From assembly GCF_003261585.1 (NCBI RefSeq), contig NZ_POVU01000003.1, forward strand, positions 229,138 to 293,137: DNA of 64,000 nt, given 5' to 3'. The first letter of the stretch is position 1. Each line of letters opens with the position of its first letter. This stretch comes from Acinetobacter sp. MB5. Its GTDB lineage: Bacteria; Pseudomonadota; Gammaproteobacteria; Pseudomonadales; Moraxellaceae. A model generated the notes under the pieces. It was given only the letters and a program-made list of their open reading frames with translations. It was not told the DNA's origin and searched no databases. Positions 27,394 to 35,200 of the stretch are shown piece after piece. The position numbers and the translations under genes are program-made.

Positions 27394-28488
27394 ATGAATA
27401 TTGTTCTGTCTGATCTGTATCAGCCTGTTGCTGAACATGCGCCTTGCGGTGAAGATTTATCTTTTTCCACGCATTTTCATGACATTAAAAAAGCCAAATC
27501 CCAAGATGATTTATTACTGGATCAAGGGGACTGGGTCACTGAACGTAAACAGGCAGATTGGGATTTTGTGGTTATACAGACGACTGAACTGCTTCGTGAA
27601 AAGAGTAAAGATATCCGTTTGGTCACATGGCTGACTGAAGGATGGGCAAATTTATATGGCTTTCAGGGCATCGCTCAGGGCATTCAGCTATGTCGTGAAC
27701 TCTTACAACGTTACTGGCATCAGATTCATCCAGAGATTGAAGATGATGACCTCGATCAACGGATTGGCCTACTACAAGGCTTTATCCAACAACTTCCTAA
27801 CCTGATCAAGCATGTGCCGCTAACCAGTAGTATTCATCAGCACCATTTGCTGGACTATGAAAATGCACTTTATCATGAAAATAATCGCCGTAAATACAGT
27901 GATGAAGATGAGACAACAGTTGTAAGTTTAACTCTAGAACAGTTTGAGCAAGCCCTATTTAATACATCTAAAAGCTTTCAATATCAAAACTACCAAGCCT
28001 TTCAAGATGTTTTAACACAGTGGCAAGCGCTTAAACAGATTTTAGATGAGCTGATGGGGCTCGATGCACCAAGTTTTGCCAGTTTAGATTCAGCACTCGA
28101 CGATATTCACACTACTTTGCGTAAAATTTATAAAACGGAAGCTTTTGGAACAGTCGAAAATCCACAGACTCAAATGTCAAATGAATCCCAAGCCATAGAT
28201 TATCAACCTGCTATTGCTGTGGCTGCTGCTACTCAACAAATTGGTTTTCAAATGCAAGCCCAAAACCATCTTGCAAACCGCGAACAGGCGATGCGTGTTC
28301 TACAGGATATTGCTGATTATTTTCAGGCTAATGAACCACATAGCCCTGTCAGTTACATGCTACAAAAAACCATCAAATGGAGTCAGATGCCGCTGCATGA
28401 ATGGCTAGCTCAAGTGATTAAAGATGATCAACCGCTGCACATGGTGCAAGACATTTTAGGTGTGCAGCCTAAAAACGAATATGAATAA
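27394..28488 (+). CDS. tssA: T6SS assembly protein TssA
   Basis: The 364-residue protein has the ImpA N-terminal domain: PCGEDLSFSTHFHDI, then SKDIRLVTWLTEGWANLYGFQGIAQGIQLCR and HPEIEDDD. TssA guides sheath and tube growth at the baseplate or cap. The C-terminal part is helical, ending SQMPLHEWLAQVI. It is part of the plus operon, 15 bases before tssK. Confidence 0.93.
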   Translation: MNIVLSDLYQPVAEHAPCGEDLSFSTHFHDIKKAKSQDDLLLDQGDWVTERKQADWDFVVIQTTELLREKSKDIRLVTWLTEGWANLYGFQGIAQGIQLCRELLQRYWHQIHPEIEDDDLDQRIGLLQGFIQQLPNLIKHVPLTSSIHQHHLLDYENALYHENNRRKYSDEDETTVVSLTLEQFEQALFNTSKSFQYQNYQAFQDVLTQWQALKQILDELMGLDAPSFASLDSALDDIHTTLRKIYKTEAFGTVENPQTQMSNESQAIDYQPAIAVAAATQQIGFQMQAQNHLANREQAMRVLQDIADYFQANEPHSPVSYMLQKTIKWSQMPLHEWLAQVIKDDQPLHMVQDILGVQPKNEYE

Positions 28489-28503
28489 AGATGGGGAAAG
28501 ATC

Positions 28504-29868
28504 ATGTTTAAAGCTGAAAAAATTCTCTGGGGCGAAGGTTTATTTTTACGCCCGCAACACTTCCAACTGCAAGATCACTACCATGAACAGCGCCTGAATC
28601 ACACCATTCATGCCACCATTCCGTTTGCTTACGGCGTGCAAAATCTCCAGTTCGATGAAAGCCAACTCACCAACCACGTGCTGGCATTACAAAGTGTTGA
28701 ACTGATTTGGCAAGATGGTGAAATCTATCACGCCCCTGCCCAAGATTTACTACCAGAAGCCGTATTGCTCGATGACATGAATTTGCGTGGGGAAATCACG
28801 GTCTATTTAACCCTGCCGATTTTGCAACCCAACAAGCACAATGTGACTCATGACGCTGTGGCTCAAGCCAGTCGCTATCATAGCCATCTGGTGGAAACCC
28901 ATGACCTGTTTACCGATGCCAGTCCTGCCGAAATCACACTGCTGCGTCGACGAGCTTCATTTAAACTGATGGAATCTCAAGTTGAACTGCAAGACCAGCT
29001 TGATGGTTGCCTGTATTTACCAGTTGCCAAATTGAAGCGCCACAGTTCAGGGTCTTTTGAGTTAGATCACAAGTTTATTCCACCGTTGTTACATGTTGAA
29101 GCATCTGAAAGCCTACATAATAATCTCAAGCGCACACTGAATATTATTAAGGCAAAGATCAAAACCATTCAGAGCAACAACCGTGAAAATGAACAAAAAT
29201 TAATTGAATTTCGTTCAGGAGATATCGTCTCTTTCTGGTTAGTCAATGCTTTAAATACCGCACATGCGACACTCAACCATTTGCTGCATTATCCACAAAT
29301 TCATCCTGAGCGCCTGTTCTGTGAATTATTACGCTTAACAGGTTCATTACTCACGTTCTCAAATGGTTATGAAGTTGATGAACTGCCACGCTATCAACAT
29401 CATCGTTTACAGGAAAGCTTTCAGCAGCTCGATGGCATTTTACGTGAACTGCTCGATACCATTATTTCGAGTCGTTATATCAGCATTGCCCTCAAAGAAA
29501 TCCGCCCATCATACTGGGTCGGTAGTCTGGAAACCGACAAAATCACCCGTGACTCACGTTTATACATTGCGGTTTCTAGTGGTGCGATGCAAACCCATGA
29601 GCTGATTCAAATTGTTCCTTTACGCTTTAAGGTGGGGAGCAATATTGATGTCGAACAACGTGTGGTTGCAGCATTACCTGCTATTCCATTACATCACCTC
29701 ATGCAAGTTCCAACAGCAATTCCTGTACGTTCAGGAGTGAGCTATTTTGAAATCGAGCCTCATCATGAACTGTATCAACGCATGCTTGATTCAGAGTCAA
29801 TCTGTATTTACATGCCTGCAGGTTTCCAAGATATGAGTCTGGAATTGATTGCTGTGATGAATGGCTAA
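28504..29868 (+). CDS. tssK: T6SS baseplate protein TssK
   Basis: The 454-residue protein starts with the TssK signature WGEGLFLRPQHFQLQDHYHEQ and contains FCELLRLTGSLLTFS and PLHHLMQVPTAIPVRSGVSYFEI. TssK trimers link the baseplate wedges to the membrane complex through TssL and TssM. SD GGGAAAG is visible just before ATG. The next gene, tssL, follows within a few bases. Confidence 0.95.
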   Translation: MFKAEKILWGEGLFLRPQHFQLQDHYHEQRLNHTIHATIPFAYGVQNLQFDESQLTNHVLALQSVELIWQDGEIYHAPAQDLLPEAVLLDDMNLRGEITVYLTLPILQPNKHNVTHDAVAQASRYHSHLVETHDLFTDASPAEITLLRRRASFKLMESQVELQDQLDGCLYLPVAKLKRHSSGSFELDHKFIPPLLHVEASESLHNNLKRTLNIIKAKIKTIQSNNRENEQKLIEFRSGDIVSFWLVNALNTAHATLNHLLHYPQIHPERLFCELLRLTGSLLTFSNGYEVDELPRYQHHRLQESFQQLDGILRELLDTIISSRYISIALKEIRPSYWVGSLETDKITRDSRLYIAVSSGAMQTHELIQIVPLRFKVGSNIDVEQRVVAALPAIPLHHLMQVPTAIPVRSGVSYFEIEPHHELYQRMLDSESICIYMPAGFQDMSLELIAVMNG

Positions 29869-29881
29869 TGAGAGAAAAATC

Positions 29882-30685
29882 ATGAATCAACCTCTGAATG
29901 CGCCATCCCTGTTTGATGATGGGCAAATTGGCACAGGACTGTCCACACCTGTTGCGACCAGTAAGATCCAGACCATCAATTTGGTCGATTTACTGCATGA
30001 TGGCTTTTACATCATTTTCTTATTGCGTAACCAGTACATTCCCGATCAGCCAACACAGTTTCGTGAAAAAATTTTGGATTTACTCAAGCGTTTTGAACAA
30101 CAAGCCAAAAAACTGCTGTTTTCTGCCGATGATATTCATGATGCCAAATATGCCTTCTGTGCATTGCTAGATGAAACGATTGTGACCCAGCAAGACCCTG
30201 CATTTTTTAACTTGCAAAATGCATGGTTGATCAGCCCACTACAACTCAGTCTGTTTGGTTCTCAACTGGCAGGCTATCAATTCTTCGAAAAACTTGAAGT
30301 CATTCGGAGTCATGGCAAAGAACGCCTTGCAGCCTTGGAAGTTTTTCATTACTGCTTGTTACTGGGTTTTCAGGGTAAGTACCGACTTGAAGCAATGGAA
30401 AACCTTAATTTGCTGATTGCACGAGTTGGTGATGAAATTGATTTTCTCAAAGGTAAGAAAGCAGCCTTTTCTCCTTTTGCAGCTATCCCCGATCAAATTA
30501 AACATGTCATTCATCGCGAATTACCCTTCTTTTGGATTTTGATTTTCTTATTGATCTTTGCAATTGCGACTTTCACAGGTCTACGTGTGTTCCTCACACA
30601 ACAAGACCATCGTGCTTTGATGCCTTATCAAAATGTGATTTCAGCACCAAGTGAGCAAGCCCACATTACGATTTATTTGCCCTAG
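29882..30685 (+). CDS. tssL: T6SS inner-membrane protein TssL (DotU), short form
   Basis: I choose the ATG at 29882 (GAGAG 7 bases upstream) rather than 29861, which lies inside tssK; this gives 267 residues. The protein has the DotU domain (LVDLLHDGFYIIFLLRNQ, AKYAFCALLDETI, FFEKLE, LGFQGKY) and one C-terminal membrane helix (FFWILIFLLIFAIATFTGL). It lacks the OmpA-like wall-binding domain of longer TssL forms; TagN in the other operon can supply that. Confidence 0.94.
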   Translation: MNQPLNAPSLFDDGQIGTGLSTPVATSKIQTINLVDLLHDGFYIIFLLRNQYIPDQPTQFREKILDLLKRFEQQAKKLLFSADDIHDAKYAFCALLDETIVTQQDPAFFNLQNAWLISPLQLSLFGSQLAGYQFFEKLEVIRSHGKERLAALEVFHYCLLLGFQGKYRLEAMENLNLLIARVGDEIDFLKGKKAAFSPFAAIPDQIKHVIHRELPFFWILIFLLIFAIATFTGLRVFLTQQDHRALMPYQNVISAPSEQAHITIYLP

Positions 30686-30695
30686 ATAATCCCTC

Positions 30696-31235
30696 ATGAC
30701 GCAATCCAAACCTAAATCTTTACGTATTTTACCGAGCCAGAAAAAGAATGGGCGAACGCCTGCTGCCTATTTATTTATCGGATTCCTTTCTGGGGCAATA
30801 CTTGGAGGCAGTGCAGTCTATCTATGGTCAATCCAGCAAACCGCGCCGATGGCTGAACTCAAACAGGAGAATACAACGGCTGCCCAAACTACAAACCAAG
30901 CAGATAATGTAACAAGTGCAACAACTTTACCAACCCCAGAGAGTACAGCCGATCATATTGCTCAACCACAGGACAATGAGCTGCGTAATATTTTTCGACA
31001 TGAGCATTCTCCAGTCCCAGCCACAAATGCTGTACATGCATCAAGCAAAGGAGCGCATCACAATATCCCACGTCATAACAACACCAAGGAAACTCAGACT
31101 GTCGCCTTTCCTGTTGTTACACCATCTAGTGAGAAAACCGTACCAGCAACTAACACAACGACAGAAAATAGCCCACAAGCTTCCTTACACATCGCCGTAA
31201 CACAATCCCCTTTTACAGTTAAAGAAAATCAATAA
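30696..31235 (+). CDS. Single-pass membrane protein of unknown function in the T6SS plus operon
   Basis: The 179-residue protein has a basic N-terminus, one membrane helix (about residues 24-45, with GFLSGAILGGSAV), and a long Thr/Pro/Ala/Asn/His-rich, probably disordered periplasmic tail. No catalytic motif is seen. It lies between tssL and tagX, with its TAA directly joined to the tagX ATG. This place suggests a T6SS membrane-complex or TagX helper. It may be one of the Acinetobacter-specific T6SS accessory genes. Confidence 0.7.
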   Translation: MTQSKPKSLRILPSQKKNGRTPAAYLFIGFLSGAILGGSAVYLWSIQQTAPMAELKQENTTAAQTTNQADNVTSATTLPTPESTADHIAQPQDNELRNIFRHEHSPVPATNAVHASSKGAHHNIPRHNNTKETQTVAFPVVTPSSEKTVPATNTTTENSPQASLHIAVTQSPFTVKENQ

Positions 31236-32195
31236 ATGCTGATTTTTGCCATCTTTTTTGGATTTATCAGCATGGCATGTGGCTTAGCCGTCATGATGTC
31301 TTATGAATTACGCCTCAAACTCATGCAGTATGCTCGACTGGCTGTTCCAAATAGTAAAAACCGTTTACAACAAGCTAAATTGTTTGCCTATCGTTTCCGC
31401 GATGCTGCTGCACCTGAAGATATTCAAAGTCAATGGCATCTACAGCAATGGTGGATTCTAATCGCAGGTGTATTACTGTGTAGCAGCATTGTAATTTTTG
31501 CGCTGACCCGAAGTATTAGCCCGACAAAAATTGAAGCACAGTATCTCAAAGAAGTTGATCCTCAAATTTATACCTTATTACACGGGGAAATGCTGACGCC
31601 TCCTGCTGAAGTAGATGAGTCTTTGGTTCAGGCGGCAATTGTAGAAGCAACGCAACTAGAACAACAATATGGAAATTCAGCAGTCAATGCTCAACCTGTT
31701 GAAGGTATCAATACCGATAACTTATACAATAGTCAGCTCATTGACCGTAAGTGGGATAAAATCAATCCACGTTATAAACAGCGCTTATTAATGGTCTTTA
31801 AAATTATGAAAGAGCGTTATGGTTATGATCTGGTTTTACTCGAAGGCTATCGCAGCCCTGAACGGCAAAATCTGCTTTCAGGCAATCCAAATACCACCCG
31901 AGCCAGAGGTTATCAAAGCTATCACCAGTTTGGTTTAGCGGCTGATGTTGCTTTTAAACGCAATGGCAAAGTGGTGATTTCAGAACGTGACCCTTGGGCA
32001 ATGCGTGGCTATGAGTTGTATGGTGAGGTTGCTGAGTCCGTTGGTTTAACTTGGGGCGGGCGCTGGAAATCAATTAAGGATTATGGACATACGGAATACC
32101 GCATGCCAGGCTTAAAGAAAACCAAAGCAATGGCTGATCAACTGATCGCAGAAGGGCAAGTCCAAAACACGCCCCTCTCTGCTGCAGCATTCTAG
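31236..32195 (+). CDS. tagX: T6SS-associated peptidoglycan endopeptidase TagX
   Basis: The 319-residue protein has two membrane helices (about 1-22 and 75-95) and a C-terminal VanY/M15 metallopeptidase domain. The zinc motif is SYHQFGLAADV, and the second His is in DYGHTEYR; LLEGYRSPERQ precedes them. TagX of Acinetobacter cuts peptide links in peptidoglycan to let the T6SS apparatus pass through the host cell's own wall, and is kept in the inner membrane. It ends the plus operon and overlaps the end of bfmS, on the other strand, by four bases. Confidence 0.93.
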   Translation: MLIFAIFFGFISMACGLAVMMSYELRLKLMQYARLAVPNSKNRLQQAKLFAYRFRDAAAPEDIQSQWHLQQWWILIAGVLLCSSIVIFALTRSISPTKIEAQYLKEVDPQIYTLLHGEMLTPPAEVDESLVQAAIVEATQLEQQYGNSAVNAQPVEGINTDNLYNSQLIDRKWDKINPRYKQRLLMVFKIMKERYGYDLVLLEGYRSPERQNLLSGNPNTTRARGYQSYHQFGLAADVAFKRNGKVVISERDPWAMRGYELYGEVAESVGLTWGGRWKSIKDYGHTEYRMPGLKKTKAMADQLIAEGQVQNTPLSAAAF

Positions 32196-33820
32196 TTTTT
32201 GTTGATTGATTTCATTTGTTTAGAAGGCCATATCATCGTAAAGCGAGCACCGCCCAGCTCTGGACTACGATCAACTTCAACTTTTCCTCGAAACCAAAAT
32301 GCAATACGACTGACAATCGAAAGACCCAAACCGTAACCACCTGAAGCACGAGTTCGGCTGTCATCTAAACGGGCAAAGGCTTCAAAGACACGTTCACGAT
32401 CTTGTTCAGGAATCCCCTGACCATCATCTTCAACACAAACATAAGCTTGACCATCAGGGCGAATTCCGCCGCTAATCCGCACACGCTCATTACAGTAGCG
32501 CACTGCGTTGCCCACCAGATTTTGCACTACACGATGCAAATAACGGCGCTCGGCATCAGCTACAACATTGAGTTCAGGGGCATTCAGTTCAATAATTTTT
32601 TGAGTTTTTAAGGCCTCTGTTTCTTTTGCCACTTGCGCCAAGACATCCGCAATTGGAATACTTTGAATATCGAGGGATGGCGTGCCCTGCTCCAATTTGG
32701 CATAAGTCATGATTTCATCAATCAAGGTATTGAGTGCTTCAATATCTTTATCGATCATATCGACCTGACTGAGCCGCGAATCATAATCATCATCTTCCGC
32801 CAGCATTTCCATACCAAAACGAATTCGCGCCACTGGGGTACGAAGTTCATGCGAGACTGCACGCATTAACTCACGCTGGGCTTCAATCAAGCGCTGGATA
32901 TGGCTTGCCATATCATTATAACTCGATGCCAAACTTGACATTTCATCGGTCCCTTCGACATTGAGTCGTGTAGACAGATTCCCTGTTTTCATTTGATCCA
33001 AGGCTTTAATGGTTTGTTTGGTTTTACGTTGTAGCGGTAAAATCAGACCATATACGCCTAAGCTGAGCAGGAACAAACTCAGCAAAGTAATCCCCGCAGC
33101 CAGCTGAAATGGCATCCAGTTAAACATCGGCACAGGGCCAATCATCAGCACTTCAGCTGGATTATTCGGCATCGGTGAAACAATGGAGATCGTTGTACCA
33201 CGAATGGTTGCACTGTCTCGATACAATAAAATACTTTGATCTTGGCGTAAGCGACCGATTTGTTCAGAATCCAACCCTAAATCCAGAATAGATTTAATTT
33301 CAATCGGATAGGAGAAATGTGAACGGATTTTCTCTAAATATTCTTTTTCCTGTCCAGGATAGTAAATCAGATAATCTAGAATAAATATCGGCAAGGCTTT
33401 CATTTGCCGTTCGCCAATTTTATTCACTTTGATGTATAAATAATGCTTCTGATCGTGTGGTAGTCCTAAAAACAAGGTCGCGATCATGCTTTGCGCATCG
33501 TATCGCACCACAGCTTGCTCTTGCTCAATCCGTTTCGTTTCTGAACGGGACAAATCTACTTTAGAGCGGTCTACCAAAGTAATCGGTAATTCCAGCAGAT
33601 CAGATGCATCTGAAATCCAGTCTTTTTTCTGTTGCAAGGTCGGCTGACGCTCAACCCCCTGACTAATCACATAGGAAATACCATCGGTTAAGGATTCACG
33701 ATATTCTTGCGCGCGCTGGTAGTTAATAATTTGAACCAGCAAATAGCAAAAGACCGCCACCAACGCAACAAGGATGATGACACCTGCGTAAATTCGCAAA
33801 AAGATACTGTGCTTAAACAC
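32192..33820 (-). CDS. bfmS: Sensor histidine kinase BfmS
   Basis: The 542-residue protein has an N-terminal membrane helix, a periplasmic sensor domain, a second membrane helix near residue 235, a HAMP region, the H-box MRAVSHELRTPVARIRFG (His near residue 324) and the ATPase N, D and G boxes (NLVGNAVRY, VEDDGQGIP, GYGLGLSIV). BfmS controls BfmR, a regulator of envelope, biofilm and virulence traits in Acinetobacter. The start codon is GTG, with AAGGA 10 bases upstream. It lies 96 bases after bfmR. Confidence 0.93.
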   Translation of the reverse strand: MFKHSIFLRIYAGVIILVALVAVFCYLLVQIINYQRAQEYRESLTDGISYVISQGVERQPTLQQKKDWISDASDLLELPITLVDRSKVDLSRSETKRIEQEQAVVRYDAQSMIATLFLGLPHDQKHYLYIKVNKIGERQMKALPIFILDYLIYYPGQEKEYLEKIRSHFSYPIEIKSILDLGLDSEQIGRLRQDQSILLYRDSATIRGTTISIVSPMPNNPAEVLMIGPVPMFNWMPFQLAAGITLLSLFLLSLGVYGLILPLQRKTKQTIKALDQMKTGNLSTRLNVEGTDEMSSLASSYNDMASHIQRLIEAQRELMRAVSHELRTPVARIRFGMEMLAEDDDYDSRLSQVDMIDKDIEALNTLIDEIMTYAKLEQGTPSLDIQSIPIADVLAQVAKETEALKTQKIIELNAPELNVVADAERRYLHRVVQNLVGNAVRYCNERVRISGGIRPDGQAYVCVEDDGQGIPEQDRERVFEAFARLDDSRTRASGGYGLGLSIVSRIAFWFRGKVEVDRSPELGGARFTMIWPSKQMKSINKN

Positions 33821-33916
33821 GAATGATGTGTCCTTTGTTCAGGATGTCTGAAAGCAAGAAATGACCTCTTCCACACCAGATGAAAGAGGCTAGAATCAAT
33901 TCAACTGGCAATACAA

Positions 33917-34633
33917 TTACATGCCATTGGTTTCTTTAACGAATAAATAACCTTTACTACGAACGGTTTTAATACGTTTCGGGTTTTCAGGGTCGTCACC
34001 GATTTTTGGACGAATACGTGAAATACGCACGTCGATTGAACGGTCTTGACCATCGTATTCGATACCACGTAAACGCTCAAAAATATCTTCACGAGACAAA
34101 ATGCGTCCAGCGTTTGAAGCCAACAACCAAAGCAAATCATATTCCGCACTAGTGAAATCAACCAATTCACCATTTAAAGTGACTGAACGACCACCATTGT
34201 CGATGACTAGATCATCAAATTCGATGCGTTGTGCAACTTCATCTTCAACTGTTTTATCGGTACGACGTAACAAAGCACGAATACGGGCCAATAGAACACG
34301 TGGTTGAACAGGTTTAGCGACATAGTCATCTGCCCCCATTTCCAGACCTAAAACTTGGTCCATATCTTCTGTACGGGCAGTCAGCATGAGAATCGGTTGA
34401 TGATAGTGAGGACGCACTTCACGACATACCGTTAAGCCATCGGCACCTGGTAGCATGACATCCAACACCACAAGATCTGGTTGCTCACTGATGATACGAC
34501 GAATCGCTCGGTTACCATCTGGCTCAACCCCAACTTCTAGTCCATTACGGATCAAATACTCTTGGGTCAGACGTGCCAGACGCTCATCATCTTCAACAAT
34601 TAAAATCTTTGGTAACTTTTCTTCTTGGCTCAT
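33917..34633 (-). CDS. bfmR: Response regulator BfmR
   Basis: The 238-residue OmpR/PhoB-type protein has a receiver domain (ILIVEDDERLARL, phospho-acceptor Asp in LVVLDVMLPGADG, MLTAR, Lys in YVAKPVQP) and a winged-helix DNA-binding domain (TSAEYDLLWLLASN, DRSIDVRISRIRPKIGDD). The second of two adjacent ATGs is preferred, with AGGGG 7 bases upstream. The sequence matches A. baumannii BfmR very closely as I remember it. BfmR activates biofilm, pili and stress-resistance genes. Confidence 0.96.
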   Translation of the reverse strand: MSQEEKLPKILIVEDDERLARLTQEYLIRNGLEVGVEPDGNRAIRRIISEQPDLVVLDVMLPGADGLTVCREVRPHYHQPILMLTARTEDMDQVLGLEMGADDYVAKPVQPRVLLARIRALLRRTDKTVEDEVAQRIEFDDLVIDNGGRSVTLNGELVDFTSAEYDLLWLLASNAGRILSREDIFERLRGIEYDGQDRSIDVRISRIRPKIGDDPENPKRIKTVRSKGYLFVKETNGM

Positions 34634-34714
34634 CATCGTGCCCCTTAAATTCCGTCAATATTAGCTGTTAGTTATTCAAACAGATACGCTAATTCATAAT
34701 CTGCAATATACACA

Positions 34715-34731
34715 TGTTTACATTGTAAACA
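34715..34731. promoter_or_regulatory. Inverted repeat upstream of bfmR, candidate operator
   Basis: TGTTTACATTGTAAACA has perfect 7-base arms around three bases and lies about 85 bases upstream of the bfmR start. Autoregulation of bfmR is known in A. baumannii, so BfmR itself is one candidate binder. The assignment is inference from position and symmetry. Confidence 0.35.
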
Positions 34732-35068
34732 AGATGCCGTTCACCAAACTGATACATCTACAGGGTAAATTGTAATAAATTGGTTAATTATTGAAAAATT
34801 TAATATTTTTCTTTTCACGATTGCAAGAACCGTGTAGTTAGCGTAACTCCTGTAACGAATATCCTGACCTGTTTGAGGCACTATGACCCGCTATTTTATG
34901 ATCAATTAATTGATTTGCTGCGTTCTGTATAAGCAATTTAGAAAGGACTTTGTTATGCTATGCACCTTGGGCAAAATACGCTATGTCGTTGTATCTAAAA
35001 CAGCTCAAATATCAGTGAAAAGATTTAAAAAAAATTAAAAAAATGTCAATATTGATCTTCAAAAATTT

Positions 35069-35116
35069 TTCCCGTATCTTGTGCCTTAATTCTTTTTAAA
35101 CCACTAAATCTTGTGT
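35069..35116 (+). promoter_or_regulatory. Tandem NrdR-box-like sites before nrdA
   Basis: Two 16-base elements, TTCCCGTATCTTGTGC (35069-35084) and CCACTAAATCTTGTGT (35101-35116), resemble the NrdR box ACACWATATATWGTGT, especially in the TTGTG half. They start 32 bases apart, three helical turns, the usual spacing for NrdR tandem boxes. They lie about 85-130 bases before the nrdA ATG. Confidence 0.55.
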
Positions 35117-35200
35117 TTATCCCTCAAACATCGAGGTTCATTTACCCGATTCAAATGGTCCATAGACATAACAACGAATGAGAAATGGAGCTAAGCTGAC

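Larger units (their letters stand above)
34634..35200. other. bfmR-nrdA divergent regulatory region
   Basis: This 567-base AT-rich region has no convincing gene. It holds a 7-3-7 inverted repeat near bfmR and two NrdR-like boxes before nrdA. A short frame from an ATG near 34954 is preceded by an SD-like AAAGGA but has no recognisable protein and is not called. Confidence 0.6.

Noticed and set aside
34954..35039. Short frame from an ATG with an SD-like AAAGGA upstream of nrdA
   Set aside because: No recognisable protein, and it lies in the nrdA control region; not enough support for a gene.
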